Shown: positions 6,604 to 13,399 of the stretch, in pieces
How the letters are laid out: every line of letters starts with the position of its first letter
How positions within the stretch are numbered: position 1 is the stretch's first letter
Assembly (NCBI GenBank): GCA_005779345.1
Contig: SXJQ01000266.1
Span: 1-14,065, forward strand
DNA from: Actinomycetota bacterium
Lineage (GTDB): Bacteria > Actinomycetota > Acidimicrobiia > IMCC26256 > PALSA-610
Direction of reading: 5' to 3'
Length of the DNA: 14,065 bases
The notes under the pieces: generated by a model
The model's database searches: none
Seen by the model: only the letters and a program-made list of their open reading frames with translations
What the model was told of the DNA's origin: nothing
Program-made: the position numbers and the translations under genes

Positions 6604-7116
6604 TCAGCCGCACGCTCCGAGCGCCCCCGCATCGAGGGACCCGCCCGCGCCCTCGAGCGCGTACCGGTACCGACCGGAACTCCGATACCGCGGGCACTTG
6701 GCCAGATCGCGCTCGGGGCACGGCACCATGCGCGCGGAATCGACGGGCCGGCCGGCCGAGTCGTACCAGGCGATGTCGAGGGTCAGGTCGGTCTGGAACA
6801 TCGTGAAGGCCGAGTCGGTGTCGCCTTCCCAGGCGAACAGCATCCCGTCGTAGGGCGCGAGGTCGGTGAGTTCCATGAGGCCCCGGGCCCGCTCGTCGTC
6901 GGCATCGGCGATCGCCACCCTCCGGCAGCGGCCTCCGACAGCGATCCGCGCTTCGCCGAGCCCGACGAACGGGGCCACCGCCGGACGCGCTCCGGCGAGG
7001 ACGTCTCCGATCCCGGAGGCCTCGCCGGCCTCGTCGGCGGTGCACGCTCCGAACAGCCCGGCGCCGGCCGCCAGCGCGCTCGCGACCACGGTCGCGGCGA
7101 AGCGGCGGCGCCTCAC
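6604..7116 (-). CDS. DUF192 family lipoprotein
   Basis: A 170-residue protein beginning with basic residues (RRRR, 2-5), a hydrophobic stretch and the lipobox LFGAC, so Cys25 should be lipidated and the protein anchored outside the membrane. Residues 53-158 are a DUF192 domain with RARGLMELTDL (76-86), DGMLFAWEG (90-98), SAFTMFQTDLTLDIAWYD (102-119), MVPCP (130-134) and CPRYRS (141-146). DUF192 proteins are small beta-rich proteins of unknown function. The family's usual FWM motif is FTMF here. The GTG start overlaps the panB stop by 4 bp (GTGA), so expression is coupled to panB, but no known pantothenate role exists; the coupling may be incidental. The longer open frame upstream is panB on a shifted frame and was discarded. 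Confidence 0.88.
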   Translation of the reverse strand: MRRRRFAATVVASALAAGAGLFGACTADEAGEASGIGDVLAGARPAVAPFVGLGEARIAVGGRCRRVAIADADDERARGLMELTDLAPYDGMLFAWEGDTDSAFTMFQTDLTLDIAWYDSAGRPVDSARMVPCPERDLAKCPRYRSSGRYRYALEGAGGSLDAGALGACG

Positions 7117-8000
7117 GCGTTGGCCGGCTCCGACGCGCCGTAGAGCCCGAGTCCCTCGGCCATCTGGTCGGCCATGTGGTACGTCTCCGCGCTGCTCGGG
7201 AACCGTCCCTCGCGAACGTCGGCGACGAACCGCTCCACGGCCTTCGTGGCGTCGAGTTCGAGCTCGGCGTAGCGCCGGACGAACTTCGGCTGCTTGCGGT
7301 CGGGGGCACCGAAGCCGAGCAGGTCGTGCCACACGAGGACCTGGCCGTCGCAGTGACGCCCCGCACCGATGCCGATCGTGGGGACCGGCACCGAGTCGGT
7401 GACCATGCGGGCGACCCCGTCGGGGACCGCCTCGAGCACGATCGCGAAGCACCCGGCCTCGGCGAGCGCGATCGCGTCGTCGACGATCGCTCGGGCCGCG
7501 TCGAGTTGCTTGCCCTGCACTCGGAACCCGCCGAGCGCGTGCACCGATTGGGGCGTGAGCCCGATGTGGCCCATCACCGGGATCTCGAGGTCGAGGATCG
7601 CGTGGATCGCCTCGCTGCGCTTGGCGCCGCCCTCGAGCTTCACGCATCCCGCGCCGGCGCGTACGAGCGCCGCGGCGTTGCGCACCGTGTCTTCGCGTGA
7701 CACGTGGTAGCTCAGCCACGGCATGTCGCCGACGACGAGCGCTCGCGGGCGCGTCCGCGCCACCGCCGCGACGTGGTGGCACATGTCGGCGACGGTCACC
7801 TGCAACGTGTCGTCGTAGCCGAGCACGACCATGGCGACGGAGTCGCCGACGAGGATCATCTCGGCGCCCGACGCGTCGACCACCCGGGCCGACGGGGCGT
7901 CGTACGCCGTGATCATCACGAGGGGTTCGCCACTGCCCTTGCGGGCCGCGACGGCGGGCGCGGTGACCGGCGTGAGACACCGGTTCGACGACGAGGTCAT
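7113..8000 (-). CDS. panB: 3-methyl-2-oxobutanoate hydroxymethyltransferase
   Basis: A 295-residue PanB, the first enzyme of pantothenate synthesis, which transfers a hydroxymethyl group from methylene-tetrahydrofolate to 2-oxoisovalerate to give ketopantoate. Expected active-site residues are present: Asp53 in VGDSVAMV, Asp92 in VGDMPW, Lys121 and Glu123 in VKLEGG, and Glu190 in IVLEAVP. Also family-typical are MGHIGLTPQS (143-152), TIGIGAGRHCDGQVLVWHD (208-226) and the YHMADQM region near the end. ATG at 8000 has a GGAGGAG ribosome-binding site 6 nt upstream; longer versions of the frame reach into the divergent region and the glycosyltransferase and were rejected. It ends overlapping the DUF192 gene. 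No panC or panD is in the window. Confidence 0.97.
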   Translation of the reverse strand: MTSSSNRCLTPVTAPAVAARKGSGEPLVMITAYDAPSARVVDASGAEMILVGDSVAMVVLGYDDTLQVTVADMCHHVAAVARTRPRALVVGDMPWLSYHVSREDTVRNAAALVRAGAGCVKLEGGAKRSEAIHAILDLEIPVMGHIGLTPQSVHALGGFRVQGKQLDAARAIVDDAIALAEAGCFAIVLEAVPDGVARMVTDSVPVPTIGIGAGRHCDGQVLVWHDLLGFGAPDRKQPKFVRRYAELELDATKAVERFVADVREGRFPSSAETYHMADQMAEGLGLYGASEPANA

Positions 8001-8089
8001 CTCGGCTCCTCCACCGTCCAGGGCACGAGCGGCTCCCGGCGGCAATCCGAACGATAAACCCATCGGGGCCCCCCGGTACAGTCGGCAAC
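8001..8089. promoter_or_regulatory. Divergent promoter region between panB and the Cys-rich gene
   Basis: An 89-bp region. For the plus-strand gene, TACAGT (8077-8082) ends 7 nt before the GTG start, the right distance for a leaderless transcript; no clear -35 is seen. For panB, TATCGT on the minus strand (8051-8056) is a weak -10 candidate giving a leader of about 44 nt. The two promoters would overlap, so they may compete. Assigned by eye. Confidence 0.4.
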
Positions 8090-8308
8090 GTGTCGGGAAC
8101 CGAGTGTGAGAACTGCGCCACTCCGGACGACGACCTCGTCGCGGTGCACCGTGTGTACCTCGTCCCCGAGTCTTGGGACACCCCTGCCTCCGAGCAGGTC
8201 CTCGATACGGTCGAGCGCTGGTGCGTCTCGTGCTGCTCCCAGTACCCGTTCCGCCCCGCTCCCGGTCAGCCGCCGCCCGCCGCCAGTTCGCCCACCAGCG
8301 ATCGATAG
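8090..8308 (+). CDS. Small Cys-rich (zinc-ribbon-like) protein of unknown function
   Basis: A 72-residue protein with two Cys pairs, C6-x2-C9 and C45-x2-C48 (then C49), fit to hold one zinc ion or form a small knuckle fold. Between them is the ordered stretch LVAVHRVYLVPESWD (16-30) and an acidic helix-like part ending VERWCVSCCSQYP (41-53). The tail is Pro/Ser-rich. I do not recognise a named family, though similar short actinobacterial proteins ending in a WCxxC-x2-YP motif seem familiar. The start is GTG with no Shine-Dalgarno, but a -10-like TACAGT 7 nt upstream suggests a leaderless message. It is divergent from panB, and its last 43 bp overlap the convergent glycosyltransferase gene. 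Coding status is likely but unproven. Confidence 0.65.
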   Translation: MSGTECENCATPDDDLVAVHRVYLVPESWDTPASEQVLDTVERWCVSCCSQYPFRPAPGQPPPAASSPTSDR

Positions 8309-9432
8309 CGATCGCGGACGGGCGTCCAGGAGTGGCGCGCGACCACGGCTGCCCGGCCGGCGGCCGAGCGGTCGGCCCGCCGTCGGGGATCGTCGAGCAA
8401 CGCCGTGATCGCACGGACCAGCCCTTCGGGGTCGTCGGCGACGTCGATCTCCACCCCGCGCTCGAGCCCGAGACCCTCCACCCCCTTGGCCGTCGCGACC
8501 ACCGGGGTCCCGAGCGCGAGCGCCTCGAGCACCTTGATGCGGGTCCCGCCGCCGAGACGCAACGGCACGACGCTGCACGCCGCACGCCGTACCAGCGCGG
8601 CTAGATCGTCGACGTGCCCGCAGAACTCGAGCCCGGGTGCCTCCGGGAGTGAGACACCCTCGGTCGCGCCCGTCACGACGAGCCGCGCTCGCGGGCGCAC
8701 GGCACGCACCTGGCCCAGCACCGAACCAGCGAACCAACGGATCGCGTCGAGGTTCGCCGCATACTGCGGACTGCCCGCGTAGACCAGCAGATCCGGATCG
8801 ATGGGCACGTCGGCCGGTCGGAGCCGTTCGATGTCGACGCCGTTGGCGATGACCTCGACCCGAGACCGCGGGGCGATGTCCAGCGCGAGCGATCGTTCGA
8901 GCTCCGATGGCGTGGTCGCGGCCGCGACCTGCTCGAGGATCCGACGGTGATACGCGCGGTTCTTCACCCAGCCGAGTCGCGCGCCGAGTCCGGTCGCTTC
9001 GGCGAGGTGCGCGAGTTGGATCTCCTCGACGAGCACCGGTCGCGCCCGCCCGATCGCGTAGTGCGCCGTGTGGATCTCGTCCGCGATCACGACCGCCGGG
9101 CGACGGGTCGCGCACAACTCGCCGATGAAGTCCGCGGCCGCCCGCGAGTGGGTCGTGACGACTGCCCGCGGCCGTGGACCGAACCATGCCGCGACGGCCG
9201 CGGGCGAACGCGGACGGAACGCCGGTTGGCGAAAGCGGTGCACATGCACGCCCATCGCCTCGATCACGGCCGCGTTCGCGTTCGTCGTCGCGGTCGGGTC
9301 GTCGAGCAGCGCGACATAGTCGATCTCGAACTCGTCGACGAGCGCTCCGAGCAACTGGTCTCGTCGGATCCGCGCGCCGTTGTCGGGAGGGACCGGCAGC
9401 CAGCGCGACACGATCACGACTCGCGGACGCAA
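8266..9432 (-). CDS. GT4-type glycosyltransferase
   Basis: A 388-residue protein with the GT-B two-domain layout. The N-terminal domain starts VVIVSRWLPVPPDNGARIR (5-23), typical of GT4 enzymes that bind the acceptor here. The C-terminal domain has VYAGSPQYAANLDAIRWF (217-234) and the donor-binding segment PLRLGGGTRIKVLEALALGTPVVAT (290-314, read in two halves), with Glu303 as the expected nucleotide-sugar ligand. It is soluble, with no membrane segment, and probably acts at the inner membrane face on a polysaccharide or lipid acceptor. The TTG start is supported by a GAAGGG ribosome-binding site 5 nt upstream; a GTG five codons in is the alternative. It begins 13 bp after the DUF5318-like gene, so the two are likely cotranscribed. 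Donor and acceptor are unknown. Confidence 0.88.
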   Translation of the reverse strand: MRPRVVIVSRWLPVPPDNGARIRRDQLLGALVDEFEIDYVALLDDPTATTNANAAVIEAMGVHVHRFRQPAFRPRSPAAVAAWFGPRPRAVVTTHSRAAADFIGELCATRRPAVVIADEIHTAHYAIGRARPVLVEEIQLAHLAEATGLGARLGWVKNRAYHRRILEQVAAATTPSELERSLALDIAPRSRVEVIANGVDIERLRPADVPIDPDLLVYAGSPQYAANLDAIRWFAGSVLGQVRAVRPRARLVVTGATEGVSLPEAPGLEFCGHVDDLAALVRRAACSVVPLRLGGGTRIKVLEALALGTPVVATAKGVEGLGLERGVEIDVADDPEGLVRAITALLDDPRRRADRSAAGRAAVVARHSWTPVRDRYRSLVGELAAGGG

Positions 9433-9445
9433 CCCGGCCCTTCGG

Positions 9446-9811
9446 TCAACCGGCGTGGCGACGTCCGACGAGGAACGTGCGCAAGAGGTAGTTCCAGTGG
9501 CAGTCGAGACACACCTCGACCACGTAGCAGGCGAACTCGTCGTGACGCTGGCGAAGTCGTTCGAGTTCGTCGGCGCCCATCAGCGGGCGGCCGTTGGCGG
9601 CCTTCAACGCGTCGCCGTACACGTAGAGCACGCGTTTGAGCCCCGCCGTCCGACAGATCGGGCACTCGTCGTCGGTCGGTTCGCCGAGATGGCGCCCGGC
9701 GCGGACGAGTTCGGGATGTGCGTCGCAGAGGTCGAGCCGGTTGACGACTCCGCGTTCGTAGTCGCGGAGCGTGGCCCGGCGGGCGAGCGCGTAATCGATC
9801 TCACGACGCAC
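9446..9811 (-). CDS. DUF5318-like zinc protein (Rv0049-like)
   Basis: A 121-residue protein with five Cys in a family-like layout: DLCDAHP (27-33), CPIC (50-53) and EVCLDCHWNYL (99-109), likely a zinc-binding fold. From memory it resembles mycobacterial Rv0049, which shares the REIDYALARR-like N-terminus and the C-terminal VVEVC-x2-C-x-WN motif; that family has no known function. Rv0049 also lies near the rpsF operon in Mycobacterium. I chose the GTG at 9811 because the family starts close to this point and a -10-like TACACT ends 6 nt before it, suggesting a leaderless transcript. The other option is TTG at 9856, giving 136 residues. The start lies within the last codons of the acyltransferase gene (11-bp overlap). 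Confidence 0.8.
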   Translation of the reverse strand: MRREIDYALARRATLRDYERGVVNRLDLCDAHPELVRAGRHLGEPTDDECPICRTAGLKRVLYVYGDALKAANGRPLMGADELERLRQRHDEFACYVVEVCLDCHWNYLLRTFLVGRRHAG

Positions 9812-10982
9812 GACCGGAGTGTAGGCCGCGACCTCGCCGCGCGATCCGCGAGGCAAGCCCGAGCGCGGGCCGTTCGATCACGTACCAACTGAACGCGGCG
9901 ACGACGAGCGTGAGTGCGAACGTCCCGACGAGCATCGCGAGCGCCGTGAAGAGGTTGGTCGTGCTCAACGCGGCGCCGTCGAGATGATTGAGGATCAACG
10001 CGCGATGCCAGAGATACGCGCCGTAGCTGACCGTACCGAGCCAGGCGACCGGCGCGGCCGCGAGCGCTCCCCGGATCGCGCCGCGATCGCGCGGTGCCAG
10101 CGCCAACGGCGCGACCAAGAGCGCGCCGACGATCGGCGACAGCATCACGTGCCAAATCCACTTCGACGGGACCGTCGCAACGATCGAATACACGGGTGAA
10201 CCGGCCGAGTAGCGCGTCAACACGAAGAAGACGAGGCCCGCGGCTGCCCACCACAGCCAGGTCCGACGGCCGAGTGCCGCCGCACGGGTCGAGAGATCGG
10301 GCACCGCGGTCGCGACCGCCAACAACATGCCGGGCGCGAGCGCGGCGAGACCCTGTGGCAGCACCGTGACCCACGGCCACGTCGAGAACCCGTGGTAGTT
10401 GATGTACCACCGCACGCCGAACCCGATGCCGGCCAGCACGATCGGTGCCGCGAAGAGCAGTGCCGTGCGCGCTCGCGCCACGCGCAACAACCACGCGTAC
10501 GCCGGCACGAACAGATAGAAGCTCACCTCGACGACCAGCGTCCAAGCCACGTCGATGCCCGGGACGCGTTCGCCGATCCGTCCGAAATCACGGAAGTACG
10601 TGAAGGTCAACGTGCCGTGCTTGACGCCGTTCACGAACCCGTTGACGTAGATCTCGTCGTTCAGCAGGAGCACCGCGAGCGCGAACCAGTAGGCGGGGTA
10701 GATGCGCAACACGCGGCGGACGGAGTACCCGAGCAGCGGCGGTCGCGGCGCTCCCGTCGCGTGGGCCACTGCGTAGGGGCGATAGATCAAGAATCCCGAC
10801 AGCACGAAGAAGACCTCGACTCCGAGGTTCAGGTTGGGGATGATCTTGGCGCCCTCCCCGCCCCCGAGTTTCAACAACGCCGCGGATGGCAGCCCGAAGT
10901 GGAACACGAAGACCGACACCATCGCGAGCCCGCGAATCCCGTCGAGGGCGCCGAGGCGCGTGGGCGAGGAGGGCGGCGGCAC
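9801..10982 (-). CDS. Acyltransferase-3 family membrane protein
   Basis: A 393-residue integral membrane protein of the acyltransferase-3 (OafA/YrhL-like) family, which O-acylates sugars or lipids at the membrane. Residues 9-30 carry RLGALDGIRGLAMVSVFVFH with the family Arg and His28. Then come GVEVFFVLSGFLIYRPY (about 55-71), a Tyr/Trp-rich SVRRVLRIYPAYWFAL stretch (near 88-103) and roughly ten hydrophobic segments, ending with SWYVIERPAL, the typical final Glu-Arg-Pro. No SGNH domain is fused. The frame is open for 176 codons further upstream, but that part is Arg-rich, overlaps the divergent methyltransferase and is not coding. GTG at 10982 has a -10-like TACGAT 8 nt upstream. A glycosyltransferase two genes away hints at a role in surface polysaccharide, by context only. 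Confidence 0.92.
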   Translation of the reverse strand: MPPPSSPTRLGALDGIRGLAMVSVFVFHFGLPSAALLKLGGGEGAKIIPNLNLGVEVFFVLSGFLIYRPYAVAHATGAPRPPLLGYSVRRVLRIYPAYWFALAVLLLNDEIYVNGFVNGVKHGTLTFTYFRDFGRIGERVPGIDVAWTLVVEVSFYLFVPAYAWLLRVARARTALLFAAPIVLAGIGFGVRWYINYHGFSTWPWVTVLPQGLAALAPGMLLAVATAVPDLSTRAAALGRRTWLWWAAAGLVFFVLTRYSAGSPVYSIVATVPSKWIWHVMLSPIVGALLVAPLALAPRDRGAIRGALAAAPVAWLGTVSYGAYLWHRALILNHLDGAALSTTNLFTALAMLVGTFALTLVVAAFSWYVIERPALGLASRIARRGRGLHSGRAS

Positions 10983-11101
10983 GGTGGCTGATCGTACGGG
11001 CCCGACCGGCCCTCCCCGACCGGCCCTCCCCGATTGGCCCTCCCCGATGGGGCAGGGCCCGACGTTCCGACACCTCCGTCGCGAGCGACCAGAATGACGC
11101 C
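10983..11101. promoter_or_regulatory. Divergent promoters of the acyltransferase and methyltransferase genes
   Basis: A 119-bp region. For the plus-strand methyltransferase, CCGACA (11067-11072), a 17-bp spacer and CAGAAT (11090-11095) make a fair -35/-10 pair with 6 nt to the ATG, fitting a leaderless transcript. For the acyltransferase, TACGAT (10991-10996, minus) is 8 nt before its GTG. A 14-bp tandem repeat fills the middle. The -10/-35 pair for the methyltransferase is the best promoter seen in the window. Confidence 0.5.
11001..11049. repeat. 14-bp tandem repeat, three full copies
   Basis: Unit GGCCCTCCCCGAYY is repeated at 11008-11021, 11022-11035 and 11036-11049, with a partial copy CCCGACC before it (11001-11007). 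The copies differ only in the last two bases. It lies between the two divergent promoters, over the -35 area of the acyltransferase gene. It has no spacers, so it is not a CRISPR; it could be an iterated operator or a variable-number repeat. Confidence 0.85.
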
Positions 11102-11890
11102 ATGACGAACACCGAGGTCTGGGACCGCATCGCCGCACGGATCGCCGCACAGGCAGGACCGGCCGGCGACGTCGTCGGTTACGGCGACGGGCTCCCGACC
11201 GAACGCGACCTCCGCCTGCTCGGCACCATCGCCGGCAAGCGCGTGCTCGAACTCGGTTGCGGTACCGGCCACAACGCGGTCGCGCTCGTGCGACAGGGTG
11301 CCAAGGCGATCGCGATCGAGCCCTCGGAGCAACTCGCGGCCCACGCGCGCCGACTCGCCGAGACGCACGGCGTTCGGATCGAGGTCCGGGTGGGCGACCT
11401 CGCCGACCTCGCGTTCTTGCGGGCCGAATCGGTCGACCTGGCGCTGTCGACCTCCCTCGTCGCGGGCGCCGTCGCCACCGGCACCAGCGCGTCGGGCGCC
11501 TTCGCGTCACCCCTCGGCGAGGCCGACGACCTCGATCGGGTGCTCCGTCAGGTCCACCGGGTCCTCAAGCCGAACGCTGCCTTCGTGTGCACCGTGCCGC
11601 ATCCGTTCGCGTTGTGCCTCGAACGCGAGAGCGCGGGTGGCGCCGGCCCACTGCCACTCGGCCGGCAGGAACTCATCCGCTCCTACCTCGACGAGGGGCC
11701 CGTCGCCGTCGCCATCCTCGACGAGCAACTCACCGTGCAGCTCCGCCCCGTCTCGACGATGTTCGCAGCGTTCGCGCGAGCGGGCTTCGTCGTCGATCAG
11801 CTCCTCGAACTCGAGCCCGCGATCTCGCCCGACCCCGGTCCACGCGTTCCCGACACGTTGCTCTGGCGGGTTCGTCGCCTCGGTCTCTGA
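11102..11890 (+). CDS. Class I SAM-dependent methyltransferase
   Basis: A 262-residue protein with SAM-binding motif I VLELGCGTGHNAV (48-60), an acidic post-I residue in IAIEPSEQLAAHARR (69-83), motif II-like VRVGDLADLAF (near 92-102), and the following ESVDLALS (105-112). The C-terminal part is like the Methyltransf_11/25 group, with VLKPNAAFVCTVPHPF (near 153-168). The substrate cannot be told. The start is ATG at 11102 because the N-terminal MTNTEVWDRIA matches the usual entry of such enzymes, and a promoter -10 ends 6 nt before it (leaderless). The upstream open frame is repeat DNA and was dropped. It is divergent from the acyltransferase and ends 4 bp before the convergent pcnA stop. Confidence 0.92.
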   Translation: MTNTEVWDRIAARIAAQAGPAGDVVGYGDGLPTERDLRLLGTIAGKRVLELGCGTGHNAVALVRQGAKAIAIEPSEQLAAHARRLAETHGVRIEVRVGDLADLAFLRAESVDLALSTSLVAGAVATGTSASGAFASPLGEADDLDRVLRQVHRVLKPNAAFVCTVPHPFALCLERESAGGAGPLPLGRQELIRSYLDEGPVAVAILDEQLTVQLRPVSTMFAAFARAGFVVDQLLELEPAISPDPGPRVPDTLLWRVRRLGL

Positions 11891-11894
11891 GCGG

Positions 11895-13292
11895 TCACCC
11901 CTTCGGCTCGATCCCCTGCTCGCGGGCCCACACCCGCAGCCGTTCGAACGCGTCCGCCTGTTCGATCGGCCCTTCGTCGAGGCGCACCTCGAGGAGATGG
12001 TCGAGCGCACGACCGATCACCGGACCGGGCGCGACGCCGAGGAACTCCATCACCTGTCGGCCGTCGAGCGGCGGACGAATCGCCGCGAGCTCCTCCTCGG
12101 CACGCAACTCCTCGATGCGCGCTTCGAGGTCGTCCATCCGGCGCGAGAGTTCCGCTGCCTTGCGCTGGTTACGCGTGGTGCAGTCGCAGCGAGTCAGATG
12201 GTTCAGTTCGTCGAGCAGGTCGCCCGCGTCGCGCACGTAACGGCGCACCGCCGAGTCGGTCCAGCCCATGCGATAGGTGTGGAACCGTAGGTGGAGGTAG
12301 ACGAGCCGCGTCACCCGCTCGACGACATCGTTCGGATAGCGCAATGCCGTCATGCGCTCACGCGTCATGCGCGCACCCACGACCTCGTGGTGGTGGAACG
12401 TGACGCCCTGGCGGTTGAACCCACGGGTCTTCGGCTTACCGACGTCGTGGAACAACGCGGCGAGGCGCACGAGCAACTCGGGGCGCGTGTTGGCGACGAC
12501 CGCGATGCTGTGGGTCAAGACGTCCTTGTGCCGGTGGATCGGATCTTGTTCCAGCGACATCGCGTTGAGCTCGGGGAGGAACTCGTCGGCCAGCTTGGTG
12601 CGCGCGAGCAACCACAAGCCGGCGGTCGGGTCGGGTGCGACGATCAGCTTCGACAGTTCGTCTCGGATGCGCTCGGCGCTGACGATCCCGAGCCGGTCGC
12701 GCATTCGCGCCATGCCCTCCACGATCTCGGGCACGGGTTCGAACCCGAGCTGCGCGACGAATCGGGCGGCGCGCAACATCCGGAGCGGATCGTCGCTGAA
12801 GCTCACCTCGACCGACAATGGCGTACGCAAGCGCTTCGCCACGAGGTCCACGAGACCGTCGTAGGGATCGACGAGTTCGAGGTCGGGGAGCCGCAGGGCC
12901 ATCGCGTTGACCGTGAAGTCGCGACGCCCGAGGTCGGTCTCGATGTCGTCGCCGAACTCGACCTGCGGCTTGCGACTGTCGGAGAGGTAGACGTCGGCGC
13001 GATAGGTGGTGATCTCGAACGCGGCGCCGTCCTTGCGCGCTCCGATCGTGCCGAACCGTTGACCCTGGAGCCACACGTGGTCGGCCCACGGAGCGACGAT
13101 CCGTTCGATCGCGTCGGGACGTGCATCCGTGCACAGGTCGATGTCGACGATCGGCCGGTCGAGGAACACGTCGCGCACCGGCCCCCCGACGAGGTGACAC
13201 TCGTGGCCCGCGTCGGCGAGGCGCGTCGCGAGTTCCTGCAGCGGGGTCCCCGGACCCAGCAACGGCACGAGTCGGGGCGGGACGTCACTCAC
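11895..13292 (-). CDS. pcnA: CCA tRNA nucleotidyltransferase / poly(A) polymerase family
   Basis: A 465-residue class II nucleotidyltransferase. The head domain has HLVGGPVRDVF (33-43) and the metal-binding DID (50-52); the NTP-binding RRDFTVNAMA (123-132) and FSDDPLRMLRAARFVAQLGF (165-184) follow. A C-terminal HD domain has LFHDVGKPKT (280-289), with His282 and Asp283 as metal ligands, and VTFHHHEVVG. The whole protein matches mycobacterial PcnA (Rv3907c) along its length, so it most likely adds or repairs the CCA end of tRNAs; poly(A) activity cannot be excluded. I chose GTG at 13292, where a -10-like GACAAT ends 6 nt upstream (leaderless); GTG at 13325 would add 11 residues. It is convergent with the methyltransferase. 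Confidence 0.95.
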   Translation of the reverse strand: MSDVPPRLVPLLGPGTPLQELATRLADAGHECHLVGGPVRDVFLDRPIVDIDLCTDARPDAIERIVAPWADHVWLQGQRFGTIGARKDGAAFEITTYRADVYLSDSRKPQVEFGDDIETDLGRRDFTVNAMALRLPDLELVDPYDGLVDLVAKRLRTPLSVEVSFSDDPLRMLRAARFVAQLGFEPVPEIVEGMARMRDRLGIVSAERIRDELSKLIVAPDPTAGLWLLARTKLADEFLPELNAMSLEQDPIHRHKDVLTHSIAVVANTRPELLVRLAALFHDVGKPKTRGFNRQGVTFHHHEVVGARMTRERMTALRYPNDVVERVTRLVYLHLRFHTYRMGWTDSAVRRYVRDAGDLLDELNHLTRCDCTTRNQRKAAELSRRMDDLEARIEELRAEEELAAIRPPLDGRQVMEFLGVAPGPVIGRALDHLLEVRLDEGPIEQADAFERLRVWAREQGIEPKG

Positions 13293-13399
13293 CGGAGCAT
13301 TGTCGCCCACGGGGTGCGCGCCCACCGATTCAATCCCCGGGCCGGTCGGGCCGGTGCCGCCGATTCGGGCCCGTCGAGCCGGCTCGTCGAACCGTCGCC

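Noticed and set aside
7117..8181. In-frame upstream extension of the DUF192 gene
   Set aside because: It overlaps panB in another frame and has no homology; GTG at 7116 with a lipobox signal peptide fits.
8001..8585. In-frame upstream extension of panB
   Set aside because: It runs over the divergent promoter and the glycosyltransferase gene; the ATG at 8000 has a good ribosome-binding site.
11001..11049. CRISPR array
   Set aside because: The repeats are directly adjacent, 14 bp and with no spacers.
10983..11510. N-terminal extension of the acyltransferase
   Set aside because: Arg/Pro-rich translation of the repeat and the methyltransferase antisense; family N-terminus begins after GTG 10982.
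13375..13386. Palindrome CGAGCCGGCTCG between the PilT-like gene and pcnA as a terminator
   Set aside because: No T-tract, short 12-bp self-complementary stretch with no loop; common by chance in this GC content.
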